From assembly GCA_025960445.1 (NCBI GenBank), contig JAICIT010000230.1, positions 1 to 5,332 on the forward strand: 5,332 nt of DNA, read 5' to 3'. The position numbers and the translations under genes are program-made. The notes beneath the pieces were generated by a model that saw nothing but the letters and a program-made list of their open reading frames with translations, had not been told where the DNA came from and searched no databases. Shown one piece after another: positions 1 to 5,332 of the stretch (its first letter is position 1; every line of letters starts with the position of its first letter). This stretch comes from Bradyrhizobium sp. (GTDB lineage: Bacteria; Pseudomonadota; Alphaproteobacteria; Rhizobiales; Xanthobacteraceae).

Positions 1-210
1 GCGCTCGTCGTGCTGGCGATCGCGCAGATGGGCGTGCATCTGGTTTTCTTCCTGCACATCACCACAGGTCCCGACAACACCAACAACGTGCTGGCGCTCG
101 CCTTCGGCGTCTTGATCGTGCTGCTCGTGATCGGAGGTTCGCTCTGGATCATGTCGCATCTGAATCAGAACATGATGCCAATGGATCAGATCATGCAGAT
201 GCAGCGCTGA
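1..210 (+). CDS. cyoD: Cytochrome o ubiquinol oxidase subunit IV (CyoD), 3' part
   Basis: This is the C-terminal 69 residues of CyoD, open at the window's left edge in frame 1. CyoD is the small, non-catalytic membrane subunit of the heme-copper cytochrome bo3-type ubiquinol oxidase in the inner membrane and is thought to help assembly or stability of the complex. Two hydrophobic segments are visible, corresponding to transmembrane helices 2 and 3 of the three-helix family. The first carries the family pattern Q-x-x-VHLVFFLHI. The second ends in G-S-L-W-I-M-S-H-L-N-Q-N-M-M, which lines up with the end of Escherichia coli CyoD (GSIWIMWNLNYNMM) from memory. The tail after it (PMDQIMQMQR) is Met- and Gln-rich and longer than in E. 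coli. The usual family length is about 110-130 residues, so roughly half is missing upstream. The internal GTG at base 10 is not the start. No further cyo or SURF1-like gene follows, so this is probably the last gene of a cyoABCD operon. Confidence 0.9.
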   Translation, partial: ALVVLAIAQMGVHLVFFLHITTGPDNTNNVLALAFGVLIVLLVIGGSLWIMSHLNQNMMPMDQIMQMQR

Positions 211-456
211 CCGGGAAAGATTTGGCTGCACTCGAAGCGACTGCGACGATGATCTCGCATCGCTCGAAAATTAAAGCTTCCTTCAGCTTTGATTAAGGTC
301 TCGTTATCCATCGAAAATAGTTGTTCCGCCAACAGGTTGGGAAGCCGATCGGTGTGGCCGCACGGTGACAGCAATTTACTCAAAAGCTGGCTAAGTGCGC
401 GCCATGGATGAGTTGGCACACGGCTATTCTCAAACGACTGGTGGAGAACAAGAGCA
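211..456. other. Intergenic region between cyoD and the outer-membrane protein gene
   Basis: These 246 bases hold no convincing gene. An AT-rich hairpin is present: AAAGCT (273-278), loop TCCTTC, AGCTTT (285-290). Only a short, broken T stretch follows, so it is at best a weak end for the cyo transcript. A promoter for the outer-membrane gene is expected here, but I find no strong -35/-10 pair. The best weak candidate is GTGACA (365-370) with CTAAGT (391-396), and its 20-base spacing is too long. A small dyad TGTT-CCGCC-AACA lies at 322-334. The untranslated leader could be long, as for many abundant outer-membrane protein mRNAs, but that is inference. Confidence 0.5.
443..446 (+). promoter_or_regulatory. 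Ribosome binding site of the outer-membrane protein gene
   Basis: GGAG lies 10 bases before the ATG at 457. It supports that ATG, which also opens directly onto a well-formed signal peptide. Confidence 0.7.
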
Positions 457-1185
457 ATGAAAAAGTTTCTACTCGGCACTGTCGCCGTTATTGCTGTCGG
501 CATGACGGTGCCCGCACTCGCAGCCGACCTTGGAGCGCGAGGCTACACCAACAAGGCTCCGCCTTACGTCGCGCAGGCCTACAACTACTGGACCGGCTTC
601 TATATTGGCGGTCATCTCGGCGGCGCTTTCTCCAGCGACAACAATTTCAATGGACTTGTCAGTGGCAGCAACAATGACGGCAGGTTTCTCGGAGGCGTGC
701 AGGTCGGCGCGGATTACCAATTCGCCCAGAACTGGGTGGTCGGTATCGAAGGCCAGTATAGCTGGCTCGGCAACAACAACAGCGTGATCTTCCCGGGCGG
801 CTTTATCTACACCAACAACCAGCGAGCCATTGGCTCGGTGACCGGCCGCGTTGGCTTCGCCTGGGGTCCGGCTCTGCTGTACGCCAAGGGCGGCTATGCC
901 TTCTCCGACAATAGCGAAAGCCTGAGCCTTCTCGGCACACCTGTCGCGTTCACGCTGGATAGCGGTCACCGTGACGGCTACACCGTCGGCGCCGGCCTCG
1001 AATACATGTTCGCGCCGAACTGGTCCGCCAAGATCGAGTATCAGTATTATAACTTCGGCGACACCCGGTTCGTTACGCCGACTGCTCTGGCTCCGCTCGG
1101 CAGCTTCACCAACGACGACCACACCGTGAAGGTCGGTCTGAACTATCGCATCAACTGGGGCAACCTCGCGCCTGCGCGATATTGA
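457..1185 (+). CDS. Outer-membrane beta-barrel protein (Omp25/RopB-like, OMP_b-brl family)
   Basis: This 242-residue protein is exported to the outer membrane. Residues 1-22 or 1-23 form a classical Sec signal peptide: M-K-K, a hydrophobic core (FLLGTVAVIAVGM), then the cleavage motif PALA-A before DLGARGY. The mature part begins with Y-W-T-G-F-Y-I-G-G-H-L-G-G around residues 44-56, the hallmark first strand of small alphaproteobacterial barrels of the Omp25/Omp31/RopB type. It continues with alternating aromatic and Gly strands, for example GGVQVGADYQF, WVVGIEGQYSW, GSVTGRVGFAW, LLYAKGGYAF, YTVGAGLEYMF, WSAKIEYQYYNFG and HTVKVGLNYRINWG. These fit an eight-stranded barrel. The protein ends in Tyr, which suits outer-membrane targeting, although a short NLAPAR stretch follows the last clear strand. 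Length is typical of the family. Such proteins are structural or surface proteins in rhizobia and relatives; any specific role (stress, host contact, envelope stability) cannot be read here. The gene is monocistronic, with its own RBS and a strong terminator. Confidence 0.9.
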   Translation: MKKFLLGTVAVIAVGMTVPALAADLGARGYTNKAPPYVAQAYNYWTGFYIGGHLGGAFSSDNNFNGLVSGSNNDGRFLGGVQVGADYQFAQNWVVGIEGQYSWLGNNNSVIFPGGFIYTNNQRAIGSVTGRVGFAWGPALLYAKGGYAFSDNSESLSLLGTPVAFTLDSGHRDGYTVGAGLEYMFAPNWSAKIEYQYYNFGDTRFVTPTALAPLGSFTNDDHTVKVGLNYRINWGNLAPARY

Positions 1186-1207
1186 TCCGCGACTGATCGA
1201 AATTCCG

Positions 1208-1236
1208 AAAAAGGCCGGTTCACGCCGGCCTTTTTT
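1208..1236 (+). terminator. Intrinsic terminator of the outer-membrane protein gene
   Basis: A perfect 6-bp GC stem, GGCCGG (1213-1218) with CCGGCC (1225-1230), encloses a TTCACG loop. It is preceded by five A and followed by six T (1231-1236), so the stem can extend by A-T pairs. It starts 22 bases after the stop codon. The A tract would also make it a reasonable terminator on the opposite strand, but no minus-strand gene is seen. Confidence 0.93.
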
Positions 1237-1522
1237 GATTCGGTGCGCCAAGCGTCATTTCGCCATACGCCAGCGGCGGAAAACGCTTCTACTATCCTTG
1301 GACTCGGGTGATCGCGCGTGCGGGAAGGCCATGCATCCGCCGCGGTGGAGTGCGCGCGCCGTGCATGATTTGATTGGGACCCCTGCCTTGTGTTTTAGCA
1401 GAACGGCAACGGTTTTTCGGCTGGCGCCCAGTCGTTAGTGCGGCTAAGCCGATAGAGCGTGATCGGCATGTTGTCCAGTTTTGGGTCCGATCGCATCGAG
1501 CGTGAACATTGCGGCCTTAATC
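1237..1522. other. Intergenic region before the MBL hydrolase gene
   Basis: I see no supported gene in these 286 bases. The longest plus-strand reading frame (to 1438) starts inside the terminator T tract and has an Arg/Ser/Pro-rich composition unlike a real protein. A weak promoter candidate is TTGATT (1370-1375), a 17-base spacer, then TTTTAG (1393-1398). Two short dyads follow: CTGG-CGC-CCAG (1421-1431) and the perfect CGGCT-A-AGCCG (1441-1451). Either could be an operator half-site pair or chance; neither has a T tract. Confidence 0.45.
1370..1398 (+). promoter_or_regulatory. Weak candidate promoter for the MBL hydrolase gene
   Basis: TTGATT (4 of 6 matches to TTGACA) and TTTTAG (3 of 6 matches to TATAAT) are separated by 17 bases. 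If used, the leader to the ATG at 1523 would be over 110 bases long and would include the dyads at 1421-1431 and 1441-1451. The match is poor enough to be chance. Confidence 0.22.
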
Positions 1523-2587
1523 ATGCATTCGAAAACAGACACGGTGGTGCAGTCTTCGGCCGAGGCGCTGCGGTACCCGTGGGAAAATCATCCCGGCCCG
1601 GACCAGGTCGTCGAGGTGAGGCCCGGAATATTGTGGGTCCGGCTTAAGCTGCCGTTTCGCCTGAACCATGTGAACATCTATCTGCTGGCCGACGGCGATG
1701 GCTGGGCGATGATCGATTCCGGTTTCGGCAACGAAGAGTCGATCGCCGCCTGGACGGCGCTGTTCGAGGGTCCACTGTCGCACGTGAAGATCACGCGACT
1801 GATCGTGACTCATTCGCACCCCGACCATGTCGGTCTCGCCGGCTGGATCGTCGAGCGATTCAACTGTCACCTCTACATGTCGCAGGTGGAATATCTGCAG
1901 TCGGTCTATCACCAGAATCGCGGCACCGAGGAGCGCCGCAACGCCCAGCGGCTGTTTTTCCGTCGTCACGGCATGGACGAGAACCTGACCGATAAATTGC
2001 TGGGGCGCGGCCAGGATTACCTCAAGCGAGTTTCGATCCTGCCGCCGTCCTATCGCCGCATCTCGCACGGCGACGAAATCTCGATCGGGCCGCGGCGATT
2101 CAAAGTGATCACCGGTGGCGGTCACGCGCTGGACCAGGTCATGCTTTATTGCGCGGCCGACAAACTGTTCCTGTCTGCCGATCAGGTGCTCAGCAAGATC
2201 TCGCCGAATGTCAGCGTCTGGGCGGTAGAACCCGATCAGAACTCGCTCGGCGAATATCTGGCCTCACTGGCGAGCCTGACCACCACGCTCCCGTATGACG
2301 TCATCGTGCTGCCCGGCCACGGCGTACCCTTCTACGGCCTGAAGACGCGGATCAAGCAATTGGCCGATCACCACGAGGATCGCTGCCGTCTCATCGCCGA
2401 GGCGTGCCGGGAAACAGCAAAAACCTCCAAGGAGCTGGTGCCTGTCGTATTCCACAAGCACGTTCTCGACGTGCATCAGATGGGCTTCGCCGCCGGCGAA
2501 CTCATCGCACACGTCAATTACATGCTCGTCGAGGGACGCCTGACGGCTGAGGAGACGGATGGGGTGCTGCGCTTCACGACGACTTGA
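1523..2587 (+). CDS. MBL-fold metallo-hydrolase with C-terminal winged-helix-like region
   Basis: This is a 354-residue cytoplasmic metallo-beta-lactamase-fold enzyme; no signal peptide is seen. The metal-binding set is complete: H97-S-H99-P-D101-H102 in THSHPDH, H201 in GGGHALD, D220 in SADQ, and H266 in LPGHG. This is the usual two-metal site of glyoxalase-II-like hydrolases. Residues about 30-70 give the early strands ([18 protein letters not shown], then MIDSGFG). The C-terminal part, about 270-354, with VFHKH and the helix [16 protein letters not shown], resembles the winged-helix tail of LACTB2-like members of the family. Substrate is unknown; thioester, lactone, phosphoester or RNA hydrolysis are all possible in this fold. 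The start is uncertain. ATG 1523 is chosen because the N-terminus then resembles homologues as I remember them, but no Shine-Dalgarno precedes it. In-frame GTG 1502 or TTG 1481 would add 7 or 14 residues. The gene ends 160 bases before hemA. Confidence 0.87.
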   Translation: MHSKTDTVVQSSAEALRYPWENHPGPDQVVEVRPGILWVRLKLPFRLNHVNIYLLADGDGWAMIDSGFGNEESIAAWTALFEGPLSHVKITRLIVTHSHPDHVGLAGWIVERFNCHLYMSQVEYLQSVYHQNRGTEERRNAQRLFFRRHGMDENLTDKLLGRGQDYLKRVSILPPSYRRISHGDEISIGPRRFKVITGGGHALDQVMLYCAADKLFLSADQVLSKISPNVSVWAVEPDQNSLGEYLASLASLTTTLPYDVIVLPGHGVPFYGLKTRIKQLADHHEDRCRLIAEACRETAKTSKELVPVVFHKHVLDVHQMGFAAGELIAHVNYMLVEGRLTAEETDGVLRFTTT

Positions 2588-2654
2588 TCCTTCAGGTACA
2601 AACGCAATCCCGGATCGCGCTGAGAACAAACGCTTTACGACGGGCCGGTTTCGC

Positions 2655-2673
2655 CCGGAAAGGCCCTTTCCGG
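2655..2673. repeat. Perfect inverted repeat upstream of hemA, possible operator
   Basis: CCGGAAAG (2655-2662), spacer GCC, CTTTCCGG (2666-2673) form an exact 8-bp dyad, 75 bases before the hemA start and immediately 5' of a candidate -35 element. A shorter overlapping dyad, CGGGC (2641-2645) with GCCCG (2653-2657), shares bases with it, so the two hairpins could not form together in RNA. No T tract follows, so it is not an intrinsic terminator. It does not match the FNR/FixK consensus TTGAT-N4-ATCAA. Whether it is a protein binding site, an RNA structure at the end of the MBL transcript, or chance is open. Confidence 0.5.
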
Positions 2674-2674
2674 C

Positions 2675-2702
2675 TCGACATCAATCCTGGAAACGCTCTA
2701 AA
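2675..2702 (+). promoter_or_regulatory. Candidate hemA promoter
   Basis: TCGACA (2675-2680, 5 of 6 matches to TTGACA), a 16-base spacer, then TCTAAA (2697-2702, 4 of 6 matches to TATAAT). Transcription would start near 2709, giving a leader of about 40 bases to the hemA ATG. This is a sigma-70-type pair found by eye only. Confidence 0.4.
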
Positions 2703-2737
2703 AAGGAATTGTTAGCCAAACTCTTACGCTTCGTTCC

Positions 2738-2740
2738 AGG
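2738..2740 (+). promoter_or_regulatory. Weak ribosome binding site of hemA
   Basis: AGG sits 7 bases before the ATG at 2748. It is short, but it favours this start over the in-frame upstream extension, which would begin inside the preceding gene. Confidence 0.5.
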
Positions 2741-2747
2741 TCTTGCG

Positions 2748-3977
2748 ATGGATTACAGCCAATTCTTCAGTTCCGCCCTTAACCGCCTGCACAACGAGCG
2801 GCGCTACCGCGTATTCGCCGATCTGGAGCGCATCGCCGGCCGTTTCCCGCACGCTGTTTGGCATTCTCCGAACGGCGCCCGCAATGTCGTGATCTGGTGT
2901 TCGAACGACTACCTCGGCATGGGACAACATCCAAAAGTCATCGGCGCCATGGTCGAGACCGCTACGAGAGTGGGCACCGGCGCGGGCGGCACCCGCAATA
3001 TCGCCGGGACACATCATCCCCTGGTGCAGCTCGAACAGGAATTGGCCGATCTGCATCGCAAGGAAGCCGCGCTGCTTTTCACTTCCGGCTACGTCTCGAA
3101 CCAGACCGGCATCGCCACCATAGCCAAACTGATCCCGGATTGCCTGATCCTCTCGGACGCGCTCAACCATAATTCGATGATCGAAGGCATCCGTCAGTCC
3201 GGCTGCGAGCGACAGGTGTTCCGGCACAGCGACATGGCGCATCTGGAGCAATTGCTGTGCGCGGCAGGACCCAAGCGGCCAAAGCTGATCGCGTGCGAGA
3301 GCCTCTATTCGATGGACGGAGACATCGCTCCGTTGGCCAAAATCTGCGATCTCGCCGAACAGTATGGCGCGATGACTTACCTGGACGAGGTTCATGCCGT
3401 GGGCATGTACGGCCCACGCGGCGGCGGCATCGCGGAGCGGGACGGCGTGATGCACCGCGTCGACATCGTGGAAGGCACGCTGGCCAAAGCATTCGGTTGC
3501 CTTGGGGGCTATATCGCCGCAAGTTCGGAAATCGTCGACGCCGTCCGCTCCTATGCGCCTGGCTTTATCTTCACCACTGCACTGCCGCCCGCGATTTGTT
3601 CAGCGGCAACGGCCGCCATCCGGCATCTCAAGACATCGAATTGGGAACGCGAACGCCATCAGGAACGCGCCGCCCGCGTCAAGGCGATCCTAACCGCCGC
3701 GGGCTTGCCGGTCATGTCGAGCCAGACGCATATCGTGCCCGTGTTCGTCGGCGACCCCGAACAGTGCAAGCGCGCCTGCGACATGCTGCTTCAGGAGCAC
3801 AGCATCTATATTCAGCCGATCAACTATCCAACCGTCGCCAAGGGCACCGAGCGGCTGCGTATAACGCCGTCCCCCTACCATGACGACGCGGTGATCGATC
3901 AGCTCGCCGAGGCGCTGCTCCAGGTCTGGGAGCGGCTCGGGTTGCCGCTTCGGAAAAAGGCGCTGGCCGCGGAGTAA
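2748..3977 (+). CDS. hemA: 5-aminolevulinate synthase
   Basis: This PLP enzyme condenses glycine and succinyl-CoA to 5-aminolevulinate, the first and committed step of the Shemin (C4) route to heme and other tetrapyrroles, in the cytoplasm as a homodimer. It is 409 residues, the usual length in alphaproteobacteria. Key positions fit the Rhodobacter capsulatus enzyme with an offset of one: N53 in [10 protein letters not shown]; the substrate loop G76[11 protein letters not shown], with T82 and N84; H141 in [10 protein letters not shown]213 and H216 in [15 protein letters not shown]; and the PLP Schiff-base lysine K247 in [23 protein letters not shown] and the C-terminal [13 protein letters not shown] are also conserved. 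ATG 2748 is chosen because MDYSQFF is the expected N-terminus; the frame stays open back to 2559, but that stretch is non-conserved and overlaps the previous gene. No Cys-Pro heme regulatory motif is present. The other possible family, 2-amino-3-ketobutyrate CoA ligase, is ruled out by the [15 protein letters not shown] and N-terminal features. Confidence 0.96.
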   Translation: MDYSQFFSSALNRLHNERRYRVFADLERIAGRFPHAVWHSPNGARNVVIWCSNDYLGMGQHPKVIGAMVETATRVGTGAGGTRNIAGTHHPLVQLEQELADLHRKEAALLFTSGYVSNQTGIATIAKLIPDCLILSDALNHNSMIEGIRQSGCERQVFRHSDMAHLEQLLCAAGPKRPKLIACESLYSMDGDIAPLAKICDLAEQYGAMTYLDEVHAVGMYGPRGGGIAERDGVMHRVDIVEGTLAKAFGCLGGYIAASSEIVDAVRSYAPGFIFTTALPPAICSAATAAIRHLKTSNWERERHQERAARVKAILTAAGLPVMSSQTHIVPVFVGDPEQCKRACDMLLQEHSIYIQPINYPTVAKGTERLRITPSPYHDDAVIDQLAEALLQVWERLGLPLRKKALAAE

Positions 3978-4032
3978 GGTTACTCGCTGGCACGGTCGAA
4001 TCCCGAGAGCTGACCGTTGCGCCCGGTGCTTT

Positions 4033-4054
4033 GCCGGCCCAATCCGGCTATACT
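4033..4054 (+). promoter_or_regulatory. Small dyad and -10-like element upstream of the symporter-kinase gene
   Basis: GCCGG (4033-4037), loop CCCAAT, CCGGC (4044-4048) directly precedes TATACT (4049-4054), a 5 of 6 match to TATAAT. No good -35 lies at 16-18 bases, so an activator-dependent promoter, or no promoter at all, are both possible. A second 6-bp dyad, TCGCCG (4064-4069) with CGGCGA (4079-4084), follows. Neither dyad has a T tract, so no clear terminator for hemA is visible. Confidence 0.28.
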
Positions 4055-4098
4055 TCCCGCGGATCGCCGGAGCATTAGCGGCGACGCCAGCGCAATCT

Positions 4099-4103
4099 AG
4101 GAG
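4099..4103 (+). promoter_or_regulatory. Strong ribosome binding site of the symporter-kinase gene
   Basis: AGGAG is placed 9 bases before the ATG at 4113. It is the best Shine-Dalgarno in the window and fixes this start. Confidence 0.85.
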
Positions 4104-4112
4104 TAAGCAGCG

Positions 4113-5332
4113 ATGCTGCACGACTGGGGCGTGATCGCAGCCGCCTTCGGCTACATCGGGTTCCTGTTTCTGGTGGCGAGTTACGGCGATCGCCTCTCGC
4201 CGACCCAGCGTGGCCGGGCCAGCGGCCTGATCTATCCGCTGTCGCTTGCGATTTATTGCACCTCCTGGACATTCTTCGGCTCGGTCGGATTTGCCACCCG
4301 CACCAGCGTTGATTTTCTCGCCATCTATATCGGCCCGATCCTGATGATCGGGTTTTGCACGCCGCTGCTGCGTCGCGTCATCCAGCTCGCAAAATCCCAG
4401 AACATCACTTCGATCGCCGACTTCATCGCGGCGCGGTACGGCAAGAGCCAAGCCATTGCGGTGACGGTGGTCCTGATTGTCATCGTCGGCTCGGTTCCGT
4501 ACATCGCCTTGCAGCTCAAGGCGATGTCCTCATCACTTGAAACGATCCTGAGCGAAGATCAGGCGTTTTCCAGCATTCCCATCATTGGCGATATCGCGCT
4601 GGTTGTGACACTCGCCATGGCGACATTTGCGGTGCTGTTCGGAACCCGGCAAACCGATGCAACGGAACACCAGCATGGCCTGATGCTGGCGGTCGCGACG
4701 GAGTCCATTATCAAGCTGGTGGCCTTTACCGCAGCCGGCGCATTCGTCACGTTCTGGATGTTCAGCCCGGTCGAACTGGTCGAACGAGCGATGAAAACCC
4801 CGGAAGCGGTGCGCGCGATCAACTACACTCCGTCGATCGGCAACTTCCTGACCATGGTGCTGCTGTCTTTCTGCGCCATCATGCTGCTGCCCCGCCAATT
4901 CCACGTCAGCGTGGTCGAGAATTCCAGCAATGCCGAGGTAAGCCGCGTGCGTTGGCTGTTTCCGCTCTATCTCGTCGCCATCAATCTATTCGTCATTCCG
5001 ATCGCGCTCGCGGGACTGATCACATTTCCATTTGGCGCAATCGATAGCGACATGTACGTGCTTGCATTGCCGATACAAGGCAATGCTCCCCTGCTCAGTG
5101 TCGGCGTCTTCATCGGAGGCCTGTCGGCGGCAACCGCCATGGTGATCGTCGAGTGCGTCGCGCTTTCGATCATGGTGTCCAATGACATCGTGGTGCCACT
5201 AGTACTCCAGCGCAATCCGCGATCACCTATGCGCCAAAAGGACTTTGGTCACTTCCTGTTGCGTGTCAGGCGCTTTGCGATCTTCGGCATCATGGCCATG
5301 GCGTATCTTTACTATCGCGCGCTGGGCAATAC
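4113..5332 (+). CDS. Sodium/solute symporter-like membrane protein, probably the N-terminal part of a CbrA-type sensor histidine kinase (3' truncated)
   Basis: The frame is open from ATG 4113 to the window end, giving 406 complete codons with no stop. The protein is an inner-membrane, multi-pass member of the SSS (SLC5/PutP-like) fold. About ten hydrophobic segments are visible, near residues 6-23, 38-60, 66-86, 114-135, 160-180, 190-215, 240-260, 280-305, 325-355 and 380-402. Motifs include IYCTSWTFFGSVG (47-59), SIADFIAARYGKS (100-112) and VPYIALQLKA (128-137). These are the patterns of the SSS half of large sensor kinases such as Pseudomonas CbrA, in which the symporter module is followed by STAC, PAS, histidine-kinase and often receiver domains. 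Those domains would lie past the window, so the kinase assignment is inference; a plain transporter would be expected to end about 80-150 residues further on. The ligand is unknown; CbrA itself is linked to histidine transport and carbon/nitrogen control. It starts 135 bases after hemA on the same strand. Confidence 0.78.
   Translation, partial: MLHDWGVIAAAFGYIGFLFLVASYGDRLSPTQRGRASGLIYPLSLAIYCTSWTFFGSVGFATRTSVDFLAIYIGPILMIGFCTPLLRRVIQLAKSQNITSIADFIAARYGKSQAIAVTVVLIVIVGSVPYIALQLKAMSSSLETILSEDQAFSSIPIIGDIALVVTLAMATFAVLFGTRQTDATEHQHGLMLAVATESIIKLVAFTAAGAFVTFWMFSPVELVERAMKTPEAVRAINYTPSIGNFLTMVLLSFCAIMLLPRQFHVSVVENSSNAEVSRVRWLFPLYLVAINLFVIPIALAGLITFPFGAIDSDMYVLALPIQGNAPLLSVGVFIGGLSAATAMVIVECVALSIMVSNDIVVPLVLQRNPRSPMRQKDFGHFLLRVRRFAIFGIMAMAYLYYRALGN

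Noticed and set aside
469..1251. Long minus-strand reading frame (260 codons) opposite the outer-membrane protein gene
   Set aside because: It is the antisense shadow of a clear signal-peptide-bearing barrel gene in GC-rich DNA. It has no recognisable domain, begins beyond the terminator and has no ribosome binding site.
1235..1438. Small plus-strand reading frame (67 codons) in the spacer after the barrel gene
   Set aside because: It starts in the terminator T tract, has no Shine-Dalgarno, and its composition looks non-coding.
1517..2125. Minus-strand reading frame of 202 codons opposite the MBL gene
   Set aside because: It is a shadow of the MBL hydrolase frame, whose metal-binding motifs are complete. 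The antisense product shows no domain.
2584..2602. TTGATCC...ACAA around the MBL stop codon as an FNR/FixK box
   Set aside because: Only the left half-site matches. The right half ATCAA is absent at the required spacing.
2559..2747. 63-codon N-terminal extension of hemA
   Set aside because: It overlaps the end of the MBL gene, is Arg/Pro/Ser-rich with no similarity to 5-aminolevulinate synthases, and MDYSQFF at 2748 is the expected N-terminus with an AGG upstream.
3257..3883. Plus-strand reading frame of 208 codons inside hemA
   Set aside because: It is the Arg-rich frame-shifted shadow of conserved hemA codons.
3690..4451. Minus-strand reading frame of 253 codons spanning the hemA end and the symporter-kinase start
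   Set aside because: It runs antisense through two well-supported genes and their spacer, with no motif of its own.
1..5332. Mobile element, CRISPR array, retron, toxin-antitoxin or defence system
   Set aside because: I found no terminal inverted repeats, direct repeat arrays, transposase, reverse transcriptase or small paired genes. The gene content is ordinary metabolism, envelope and signalling.

Overview
This window looks like chromosomal sequence from an alphaproteobacterium of the Bradyrhizobium / Rhodopseudomonas / Nitrobacter group (order Hyphomicrobiales). The grounds are high-GC coding sequence, a Shemin-type 5-aminolevulinate synthase that closely resembles the Bradyrhizobium/Rhodobacter enzymes as I remember them, a small Omp25/RopB-type outer-membrane barrel, and a CyoD tail ending in a Met-rich stretch. 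No species can be fixed from the sequence alone. All supported genes lie on the plus strand.

Layout. Bases 1-210 are the 3' end of cyoD, the small membrane subunit of the cytochrome bo3-type ubiquinol oxidase. A gap of about 250 bases leads to a 242-residue outer-membrane beta-barrel gene (457-1185), closed by a textbook intrinsic terminator (1208-1236). A second gap of about 290 bases without a convincing gene precedes a metallo-beta-lactamase-fold hydrolase (1523-2587). After 160 bases comes hemA (2748-3977), 5-aminolevulinate synthase. Just upstream of hemA are a plausible promoter and a perfect 8-bp inverted repeat abutting its -35 element. A 135-base gap with a weak -10-like element then leads to a gene with a strong Shine-Dalgarno (4113 to the window end). 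It encodes a multi-pass sodium/solute-symporter-like protein, most likely the membrane input half of a CbrA-type sensor histidine kinase. Its downstream domains lie outside the window.

How the genes fit together. CyoD and HemA share a broad respiratory theme, since bo3-type oxidase needs heme and HemA starts heme synthesis, but they are about 2.5 kb apart with an insulated porin-like gene between them, so no operon links them. The MBL hydrolase and hemA could be partly co-transcribed, because no intrinsic terminator is visible between them, but hemA appears to have its own promoter. The symporter-kinase gene has its own strong ribosome binding site and is probably a separate unit.

I see no mobile element, CRISPR array, tRNA, rRNA or sign of recent transfer. 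The window reads as ordinary core-genome sequence. The points worth a second look are the hemA upstream dyad, the uncharacterised MBL hydrolase beside hemA, and the symporter-kinase neighbour.
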